Both the position numbers and the translations under genes were made by a program. This document shows, one piece after another, positions 50,423-57,121 of a DNA stretch of 64,000 nt (positions are counted from its first letter, which is position 1; every line of letters starts with the position of its first letter). The notes beneath the pieces were generated by a model. It was not told the origin of the DNA. It made no database searches and saw only the letters and a program-made list of their open reading frames with translations. The DNA comes from Brevundimonas subvibrioides. GTDB taxonomy: Bacteria > Pseudomonadota > Alphaproteobacteria > Caulobacterales > Caulobacteraceae. Where the stretch lies: the NCBI RefSeq assembly GCF_002280785.1, contig NZ_NCEQ01000007.1, positions 1 through 64,000 on the forward strand, given 5' to 3'.

Positions 50423-51703
50423 TCAGGCCTTGATCTTGCGCAAGCCCATGATCTCCAGGGCCAGTTTCTCGTAGAAGGGCACGCTCTCGCCGCGCCTGAT
50501 CTTGCCCAGGAAGTATTTTTCGAAGCCGACCTTGGCGAGGTGGACCCATTTGCCGCTCGCCGACCAGTTGACGTTACGGGGCGGGATCTGCGGCTGGGCG
50601 ACGAAGGCCACGCCGCCGTCGCCGAAGTCGGCGAGGCAGAAGGCATTCCAGGTCGCCTCGTGGGTCGGCGGCTTCCCGTCGAGGACCTCGGCCATGTTGT
50701 GGGCGATGGCGGTGACCATGCTCTCGATCATGAAGCCGGTCTTGGGGACCCCGACCGGCACCGGGGTCTTTCCGGTCGGCGCGATGGCCACGCAGACCCC
50801 AAGGCCGAAGACGTTGGGATAGGTCGGATTGCGCTGGTGTTTGTCGATGACGATGAAGCCGCGCGGGTTGGTCAGGCCTTCGACGCCCCGGACGGCGGCG
50901 ACGCCGCGAAACGCCGGCAGCATCATTGAATAGGCGAACGGCAGGTCATGGGTCTGTTTGATCGAACCGTCGTCCGCGATCTCCTCGACATGCATCAGGC
51001 CGGTTTCAACGGAGGCGACCCTGGCGTTGGTCACCCATTTAATGTGGCGATTGCGCATCTCGCTCTCGAGCAGACCCTTGGTGTCGCCGACGCCGTCGAG
51101 GCCAAGGTGGCCGACGTAGGGCTCCGAGGTGACGAAGGTCATCGGCACCCTGTCGCGGATCTTGCGGCGCCTGAGCTCCGTATCGAGGATCATGGCGAAC
51201 TCGTAGGCCGGACCAAAGCAGGAGGCGCCCTGGACGGCGCCGACGATGATCGGACCCGGATTCAGGACAAAGGCGTCGAAAGCCGCGGCCGCGGCTTCCG
51301 CGTGATCGACATGGCAGACCGACTGGGTGAAACCGCCATGCGGCCCAAGACCCGCGATCTCGTCGAAGGCCAGGTCGGGGCCGGTGGCGATGACCAGATA
51401 GTCGTAGTCGACGAGGGCGCCGTCGTTCAGCTCGACCTGATTGAGGGCAGGCGAGACCTGCCGGGCTCCGACGCCCGTGAAGGCGATGCCGCGTTTGGCG
51501 AAGACCGGCGGCAGGTCGACCTCGATGGCGTCGCGCTTTCGCCAATGGACGGCGACCCAGGGGTTGGAGGGGACGAAGTGAAACCTGTCGCCCTGCGACA
51601 CAACGCTGACGTCGGCCCCGTCTCCGACGGCGTCCTTGATTTCGAAGGCCGCGACGGCCCCCCCCAATCCCGCGCCCAGGATGACGATGCGGGGCCTGGC
51701 CAT
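50423..51703 (-). CDS. sqr: Sulfide:quinone oxidoreductase
   Basis: A 426-residue FAD enzyme of the membrane surface oxidising sulfide to sulfane sulfur. The FAD-binding GAGLGG is at 10-15. Cys130 (SVCHVDHA), Cys162 (GASCFGPA) and Cys356 (AFCLADFG) match the three catalytic Cys positions of type I SQR (about 127/159/353). APTGKTPVPVGVPKTGFM lies in the second FAD region. ATG 51703 gives MARPRIVILG. First gene of the leftward run; an FNR/FixK-like box is centred 72 bases upstream. Confidence 0.93.
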   Translation of the reverse strand: MARPRIVILGAGLGGAVAAFEIKDAVGDGADVSVVSQGDRFHFVPSNPWVAVHWRKRDAIEVDLPPVFAKRGIAFTGVGARQVSPALNQVELNDGALVDYDYLVIATGPDLAFDEIAGLGPHGGFTQSVCHVDHAEAAAAAFDAFVLNPGPIIVGAVQGASCFGPAYEFAMILDTELRRRKIRDRVPMTFVTSEPYVGHLGLDGVGDTKGLLESEMRNRHIKWVTNARVASVETGLMHVEEIADDGSIKQTHDLPFAYSMMLPAFRGVAAVRGVEGLTNPRGFIVIDKHQRNPTYPNVFGLGVCVAIAPTGKTPVPVGVPKTGFMIESMVTAIAHNMAEVLDGKPPTHEATWNAFCLADFGDGGVAFVAQPQIPPRNVNWSASGKWVHLAKVGFEKYFLGKIRRGESVPFYEKLALEIMGLRKIKA

Positions 51704-51768
51704 GTTCGGTCTCCTCAATTGGCGGCCTCGGCCGCTATGGAACGTCCGCGCTTTCGCCCGACCGCGCC

Positions 51769-51782
51769 TTGATCCGCATCAA
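51769..51782. promoter_or_regulatory. FNR/FixK-type box, sqr/rhodanese intergenic
   Basis: TTGATCCGCATCAA is a perfect match to TTGAT-N4-ATCAA, extended to an 18-bp palindrome by the flanking CC and GG. Its centre is 72 bases before the sqr ATG and about 144 before the rhodanese ATG. Confidence 0.8.
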
Positions 51783-51837
51783 GGCCGGGCAACCCCCTCA
51801 GCCCTACGGCTCGTGGGCGGTGCTTGATTGTGTATTA

Positions 51838-51861
51838 GTTTACGCGCATATACGCAATAAC
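51838..51861. promoter_or_regulatory. Candidate ArsR operator before the rhodanese-RND genes
   Basis: A partial 24-base dyad: GTT, GCG and AT on the left pair with AT, CGC and AAC on the right. It is set in the AT-rich part of the gap between the divergent sqr and rhodanese genes. The likely ligand is the ArsR product encoded at 56649-57008. Confidence 0.45.
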
Positions 51862-51919
51862 GAATCAACAGCGGCTTCATCACGCCCAGAAGGCGCGCGC
51901 TCTTCAAGGATTTCCCCAA

Positions 51920-52249
51920 ATGTTCGGCTCCCCCAAACCCAAGGACCTCACAGCCGCCGAGGTAAAGGCCGGTCTCGATGAGAACCGGATCCTGCTAATT
52001 GATGTTCGGGAGCCGGCCGAGTTCGCGGCCGAACGGATCGCCGGCGCGCTCAACGTCCCGCTTTCCTCCTTCGACCCCGGGGCCTTGCCCGATGCGGGCT
52101 CCAGAACGATCGTGATGCAATGCGCGGGCGGCAAGCGATCTGCCATGGCGGTCGATCAGTGCCGCAAGGCCGGACAGGTCATCGAAACCCATCTGGCGGG
52201 AGGACTGGCCGCCTGGAAGGCCGCAGGCCTGCCGACGGTCGCCGGTTGA
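51920..52249 (+). CDS. Rhodanese-like sulfurtransferase
   Basis: A 109-residue single rhodanese domain without membrane part. IDVREPAEFAAERIAGALNVPL near 26-47 is the first signature, and MQCAGGKRS (Cys about 69) is the active loop. It would accept sulfane sulfur from SQR and pass it to thiols. First gene of the rightward operon with the RND pump, 26 bases before the adaptor. Confidence 0.93.
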   Translation: MFGSPKPKDLTAAEVKAGLDENRILLIDVREPAEFAAERIAGALNVPLSSFDPGALPDAGSRTIVMQCAGGKRSAMAVDQCRKAGQVIETHLAGGLAAWKAAGLPTVAG

Positions 52250-52275
52250 CCGGCGCCCGGGCGAATGGATGAATC

Positions 52276-53304
52276 ATGGCAAGACTTCCCTTTCTGATCG
52301 TCCTGGGCGCGGCCCTGCTGCTGGGCGCCTGCGGACACCCTGAACCTGCGGTTCCGGTCGCCGAGGCCGCCCCGCAGGCCGGCCGCCTGACCCTGGAGGC
52401 CCGGACCGTCGCCGACCTCAAACCCGTCCCCGGAACGCTGACGACCCGCGACATGGCCGAAGCCCGGGCGCGCATCTCGGGGACCTTGGTCATGCTCGGC
52501 GTCAGGGAGGGAGACATGGTCCGCCAGGGCCAGTTGATCGGCCGCGTGACGGACGCCCGTCTGACGCTTCAAACCGGCGCCTTCGACGCCCAGGTCGCCG
52601 CCGCCGCCGCCGAGGCCGGTCGCGCCGATGCGGACCTCGCGCGCACACGCAGCCTGTTCGCCCAGGGCATCTACGCCCAGGCCAGACTCGACCAGGTCGA
52701 GGCCCAGGCCCGGGCCGCCAACGCCAACCTGACCGCGGCCCGCGCCCAGCGCGGCGCGAGTGTCGAACTCGCCGGGCAGGGCGCGATTCTCGCCCCGGCT
52801 GCCGGTCGCGTCCTCGCAGCAAACGTCCCGGTGGGATCGGTGTTGATGGCAGGGCAGACGCTGGCGACCATCACCGCAGGGCCGATGGTGGTGCGTATCG
52901 AATTGCCGGAGGGTCAGGCGCGCGCGCTGCAGGTCGGCGACGTCGTGCAACTGGCGGCGGCGGACCTGCGGGGCGTCGCGACACAAGGCGCGATCAGCCA
53001 GATCTATCCGTCGATCACGGACGGTCAGGTCATGGCTGACGTCAGCGCACCGGGCTTGCCGCAGGACCTGATCGGGCAACGGGTCCGCGCCCATGTCAAG
53101 ATCGGCGAACGCCAGGCCCTGATCGTGCCGCGGCGCTACATCCTCACCCGGTTCGGGATCGACTACGCCCGACTGGTCCGGGCGGATGGCACGCTCTCGG
53201 AGATCCCCGTTCAGACCACGGCGGGTCCCGACGCCGACACCGTGGAGGTGCTGGCCGGGCTTCGCGCCGGTGACGTGCTGAGTCCCGCCGGAGCCCCCCG
53301 ATGA
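52276..53304 (+). CDS. RND efflux periplasmic adaptor (membrane fusion lipoprotein)
   Basis: A 342-residue adaptor. The lipobox LLGAC lipidates Cys19. The split lipoyl/barrel-sandwich halves (RISGTLVMLGVREGDMVRQGQ; AILAPAAGRVLAANVPVG) flank a coiled coil of Ala/Arg/Asp heptads (about 100-155). It links the permease to an outer-membrane channel, none of which is encoded in the window. Overlaps the permease start (ATGA). Confidence 0.92.
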   Translation: MARLPFLIVLGAALLLGACGHPEPAVPVAEAAPQAGRLTLEARTVADLKPVPGTLTTRDMAEARARISGTLVMLGVREGDMVRQGQLIGRVTDARLTLQTGAFDAQVAAAAAEAGRADADLARTRSLFAQGIYAQARLDQVEAQARAANANLTAARAQRGASVELAGQGAILAPAAGRVLAANVPVGSVLMAGQTLATITAGPMVVRIELPEGQARALQVGDVVQLAAADLRGVATQGAISQIYPSITDGQVMADVSAPGLPQDLIGQRVRAHVKIGERQALIVPRRYILTRFGIDYARLVRADGTLSEIPVQTTAGPDADTVEVLAGLRAGDVLSPAGAPR

Positions 53305-56300
53305 ACCTCGGCCTCTCCGGACGGCTGACCCGGATTTCCATCCGTTCGCCGCTGACGCCGCTCATCCTGCTGGCCGCAATCGCCGTGGGCCTGCTGGCCC
53401 TGGTGTCGATTCCCCGGGAGGAAGAGCCGCAGATCAGCGTGCCGATGGTCGACATCATGGTCGCCGCCCCGGGGCTGCGGGCGGCGGACGCGGTCGAACT
53501 GGTCGGCAAGCCGCTGGAGACGATCGTCAAGAGCGTGGCGGGCGTGGAACACGTCTACACCTTCGCCGACGACAACCAGGTCATGGTCACCGCACGCTTC
53601 GACGTCGGGACAGATCCGGACACGGCGGCAGTCCGCATTCATGAGAAAATCCGCGCCAACTACGACCGGATTCCCTCCGGCATCGCCGAACCCCTGATCC
53701 AGACCCGGGGCATCAATGACGTGCCGAGCCTGGTGCTGACGCTGTCGCCCAGGCCCGGGGCCGCAGGCCAGTGGACCGATCAGGCCCTGTTCGAACTCGC
53801 CGGCAAGCTCAGGACCGAGGTCGCCAAGGTCGACGATGTCGGGCTGACCTTCATCGTGGGCGGCCGTCCCCAGGAAATCCGGGTGGAGCCGGACCCGGCG
53901 CGCCTCGCCCAGCATGGCGTGTCGCTGGGCGCCCTGATGGACACTATTCGGCAAGCCAACAGGGCCTTCCCTGCGGGTCAGGTGCGCAACGGCGGCGAGG
54001 CGGTTGACGTCACCGCCGGTCAAACCCTGGCCAACGCGACCCAGATCGGTTTTCTGGCGCTGCCCTCCGCCCGGGGCGAGGCCGTCTATGTCCGCGATGT
54101 CGCCCGCGTCATCGAGGCGCCGCGCGAGGACCAGGCCCACGCCTGGCGCTATGCGCGCACGGACGACGGCTGGAGCGAAGCTCCGGCGGTCAGCCTGGCG
54201 ATCGCCAAGCGCAAGGGGGCGAACGCCGTCGTCGTCTCGCAACAGGTCCTGACGCGCGTCGAGGCGCTGAGGGGCACGCTGCTTCCCGACAGCCTGGATG
54301 TGGCGGTCACCCGGGACTACGGCGCTACCGCCAACGAAAAGGCCAATGAGCTGCTGTTCCACCTGGGCCTGGCCACCTTGTCGATCGTCGTCCTGATCGG
54401 CTTCGCCATCGGCTGGCGCGAGGCGGGCGTGACAGCGGTCGTCATCCCGACGACGATCCTGCTGACCCTCTTCGCCTCCAACCTGCTGGGCTACACCATC
54501 AACCGGGTCAGCCTGTTCGCACTGATCTTCTCGATCGGCATCCTGGTCGACGACGCCATCGTCATGATCGAAAACATCGCCCGGCACTGGGCCATGCCTG
54601 ACGAGCGAACCCGGATCGACGCCGCTGTCGACGCCGTCGCCGAGGTCGGCAACCCGACCGTCGTCGCCACCCTGACGGTGGTCACCGCCCTGTTGCCGAT
54701 GCTGTTCGTGTCCGGACTGATGGGTCCCTATATGGCGCCGATCCCGGTCAACGCCTCGGCGGCCATGGTGTTTTCCTTCTTCGTCGCCGTGGTCATCGCG
54801 CCGTGGCTGATGATCCGGTTCGCCCGCAAGACGCTGGTTGACGGCCCGCCGGCCACCGCCGGTCACCACGAGGAAGGCAAGCTCGGCGCGATCTACCGCA
54901 AGGTGGCCGGCCAGGTGATCGCCACGCGCCGGTCCGCCTGGATCTTCCTGATCGCCGTCGGCCTCGCCACGGTTCTCGCGGGTACCATGTTCGCCACCAG
55001 GACCGTGACCGTGAAGCTGCTGCCCTTCGACAACAAGTCGGAGCTGCAGGTCGTACTCGACATGCCCGAGGGCACGTCGCTGGAGGTCACCCAGCGCACC
55101 CTGGCCGACGCCGCCATCATCACGCGCGGCCTGCCGGAAGTGGTCGCCATCGACGCCTATGCCGGAACAGCCTCGCCGTTCAACTTCAATGGTCTGGTGC
55201 GCCACTACTACCTTCGCAACAAGCCGGAGATGGGTGATCTGGCCGTCGCCCTGGCGGAAAAGGGAGAGCGCAAGCGGTCGAGCCACGCCATTGCCCTCGA
55301 TCTGCGTGACAAGCTCGCCGGGGTGGTGCTGCCTGCCGGCGGCGTGATCAAGGTGGTCGAGGCGCCGCCGGGTCCTCCGGTCATGGCGACCCTTCTGGCT
55401 GAGGTCTATGGCCCCGACGCCCCGACCCGGCGCGCTGTCGCCGAACGGGTGAAGGCCGCCTTCCATTCGGTGCCCTATATCGTCGATGTCGACGACAGCT
55501 ATGGCCAGCCGCGGCCCGGATTGCGGCTCGTCCCGGACCGGGACCGGCTGGAAGCCCTCAAGGTCAGCGACCGAGACGTCTACGACTCGATCGCCGCCGC
55601 GCTCGGCGGCCAGGTCGTCGGCTATGCCCATCGTGGCGAGGGTCGCGATCCGCTGGAAATCTCGGTGCGCCTGCCCCAGTCGGCGCGCAGCTGGGGCGAG
55701 GGCCTGGCGTCCATGCCGGTCGCCGTGTCGCAAGGCGCGGCCGGCGCACGGCTCGTGTCCCTGGGCGAGGTCGCCACCATCTCGAGCGAACCCGGCTCAA
55801 CCCACATCTTCCGCCGCGACGGCCGGGACGTGGACATGGTCATGGGCGAGTTGGCCGGCGCCTATGAAGCCCCGATCTACGGCATGATGGCGGTCGACCA
55901 GATCATCCGTCAGGGCGACTGGGGAGATGTTCCCAAGCCGGACATCCGCATGAACGGCCAGCCGACGGACGAGAGCCGACCGACCGTGCTCTGGGACGGC
56001 GAGTGGGAGATCACCTGGGTCACCTTCCGCGACATGGGCGCAGCCTTTGGCGTGGCGATTCTCGGCATCTATGTGCTGGTCGTCGCCCAGTTCAAAAGCT
56101 TCCGACTGCCCCTGGTCATCCTGACGCCGATTCCGCTGACCCTGATCGGCATTGTCATCGGCCACATCCTGTTCCGGGCGCCCTTCACCGCGACCTCAAT
56201 GATCGGCTTCATCGCCCTGGCCGGCATCATCGTCCGAAACTCGATCCTGCTTGTGGACTTCATTCGTCACAGCCAGACTGGGGAGCGGTCCCTGCGCGAG

Positions 56301-56525
56301 GTTCTGCTGGACGCGGGCGCGATCCGCTTCAAGCCCATCGTGCTGACCGCCGCAGCGGCCATGATCGGTGCGGCGGTGATCCTGACCGATCCGATCTTCC
56401 AGGGTCTGGCGATCTCGCTTCTGTTCGGCCTGGCCTCATCGACCCTGCTGACGGTCCTGGTGATCCCGGCCATCTATATCGTCCTGCGCGACGACGGCCG
56501 TCCCCTGGCCTCGGAGGAAAACTGA
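53301..56525 (+). CDS. RND efflux permease
   Basis: A 1074-residue proton-driven inner-membrane pump with 12 predicted helices and two large periplasmic loops. IRSPLTPLILLAAIAVGLLAL is helix 1, VSIPREEEPQISVPMVDIMV the start of loop 1, and LIFSIGILVDDAIVMIEN near 410-427 carries the helix-4 Asp pair of the proton relay. LMGPYMAPIPVNASAAM is typical of a subgroup often found beside ArsR regulators and sulfurtransferases. The substrate is unknown; context suggests a sulfur compound or metal-thiol adduct. Confidence 0.93.
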   Translation: MNLGLSGRLTRISIRSPLTPLILLAAIAVGLLALVSIPREEEPQISVPMVDIMVAAPGLRAADAVELVGKPLETIVKSVAGVEHVYTFADDNQVMVTARFDVGTDPDTAAVRIHEKIRANYDRIPSGIAEPLIQTRGINDVPSLVLTLSPRPGAAGQWTDQALFELAGKLRTEVAKVDDVGLTFIVGGRPQEIRVEPDPARLAQHGVSLGALMDTIRQANRAFPAGQVRNGGEAVDVTAGQTLANATQIGFLALPSARGEAVYVRDVARVIEAPREDQAHAWRYARTDDGWSEAPAVSLAIAKRKGANAVVVSQQVLTRVEALRGTLLPDSLDVAVTRDYGATANEKANELLFHLGLATLSIVVLIGFAIGWREAGVTAVVIPTTILLTLFASNLLGYTINRVSLFALIFSIGILVDDAIVMIENIARHWAMPDERTRIDAAVDAVAEVGNPTVVATLTVVTALLPMLFVSGLMGPYMAPIPVNASAAMVFSFFVAVVIAPWLMIRFARKTLVDGPPATAGHHEEGKLGAIYRKVAGQVIATRRSAWIFLIAVGLATVLAGTMFATRTVTVKLLPFDNKSELQVVLDMPEGTSLEVTQRTLADAAIITRGLPEVVAIDAYAGTASPFNFNGLVRHYYLRNKPEMGDLAVALAEKGERKRSSHAIALDLRDKLAGVVLPAGGVIKVVEAPPGPPVMATLLAEVYGPDAPTRRAVAERVKAAFHSVPYIVDVDDSYGQPRPGLRLVPDRDRLEALKVSDRDVYDSIAAALGGQVVGYAHRGEGRDPLEISVRLPQSARSWGEGLASMPVAVSQGAAGARLVSLGEVATISSEPGSTHIFRRDGRDVDMVMGELAGAYEAPIYGMMAVDQIIRQGDWGDVPKPDIRMNGQPTDESRPTVLWDGEWEITWVTFRDMGAAFGVAILGIYVLVVAQFKSFRLPLVILTPIPLTLIGIVIGHILFRAPFTATSMIGFIALAGIIVRNSILLVDFIRHSQTGERSLREVLLDAGAIRFKPIVLTAAAAMIGAAVILTDPIFQGLAISLLFGLASSTLLTVLVIPAIYIVLRDDGRPLASEEN

Positions 56526-56648
56526 CATGAGCATGGCCATCGACTTCGGCATCGCTGGCGAGCATGTCCGAGCCTGCCCAGTCTCCTCGAACCCGCAGGA
56601 CGGCGGAGCGTGGCTTGATCGTGGATGCGCATCTTCTACAGTAAGCCG

Positions 56649-57008
56649 ATGATTACGCTGACAGTTCACCCTTCGCAGAATGACCTTGGCGGGTTCGAGG
56701 ACTGCGTCGAACCCGCGGCGCGCCTGTTGAAACTGCTGGCGAGCGAACAACGGCTTCTGCTGTTGTGCCGGCTCGTCGAGGGCGAGGCGTCGGTGGGCGA
56801 CCTCGCCGACCATGCCAGGCTGGCTCCGTCCGCAGCCTCGCAGCACCTGGCCAGGATGCGGGCCGAAGGTCTGGTCGCCACCCGGCGCGATGCGCAGACG
56901 ATCTACTATCGGCTGGATGATCCGGCCGCGCTCCGGGTGCTGCATACGCTTCGGGACATTTATCGCGGCCAGCAGGACGCCCCGGAAGGTTCGGCAGGCC
57001 CCCTTTAG
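56649..57008 (+). CDS. ArsR-family regulator, BigR-like but lacking the second Cys
   Basis: A 119-residue winged-helix protein resembling the BigR gene of this window (LLLLCRLVEGEASVGDLA; SAASQHLARMRAEGLVATRR). Cys40 aligns with the first sensor Cys, but the position 66 residues later is Arg106 in place of Cys. A different Cys19 (FEDCVEP) is present. It may sense through Cys19/Cys40 or bind another ligand. ATG 56649 overlaps the stop of a 41-codon open frame that follows the permease; ATG 56625 is also in frame. Confidence 0.88.
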   Translation: MITLTVHPSQNDLGGFEDCVEPAARLLKLLASEQRLLLLCRLVEGEASVGDLADHARLAPSAASQHLARMRAEGLVATRRDAQTIYYRLDDPAALRVLHTLRDIYRGQQDAPEGSAGPL

Positions 57009-57036
57009 GCTGATGAGGTCTTGGGCTCGATAGACA

Positions 57037-57050
57037 TTGACCTGAATCAA
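57037..57050. promoter_or_regulatory. FNR/FixK-type box upstream of the P2 ATPase
   Basis: TTGACCTGAATCAA matches TTGAY-N4-ATCAA. Its centre is about 78 bases before the TTG start at 57122, which would place a transcript start near 57085 for a class II site. It lies directly after the arsR stop. Confidence 0.75.
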
Positions 57051-57121
57051 GGGACGCCCGGCCGCGTGGGGCCAGGGTCAGCCGGCGTGCGCTCCCCAGC
57101 CGCATATCGGACCTGAATGCA

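Noticed and set aside
53211..55733. An 840-codon open frame antisense to the RND permease
   Set aside because: High-GC genes leave long open frames on the opposite strand. The translation is Asp/Gly/Arg/His-rich without any domain, while the sense frame has clear RND motifs. The same applies to the antisense frames at 1127-2434, 6534-8279, 34653-36293 and 58268-59419.
53301..56525. Assignment of the RND pump as the CnrCBA/CzcA metal exporter expected beside a CnrYXH cassette
   Set aside because: It lies 8 kb away on the other strand with its own regulator. The adaptor and permease do not show the His-rich or heavy-metal-family features I would expect, and no CnrC-type outer channel is present.
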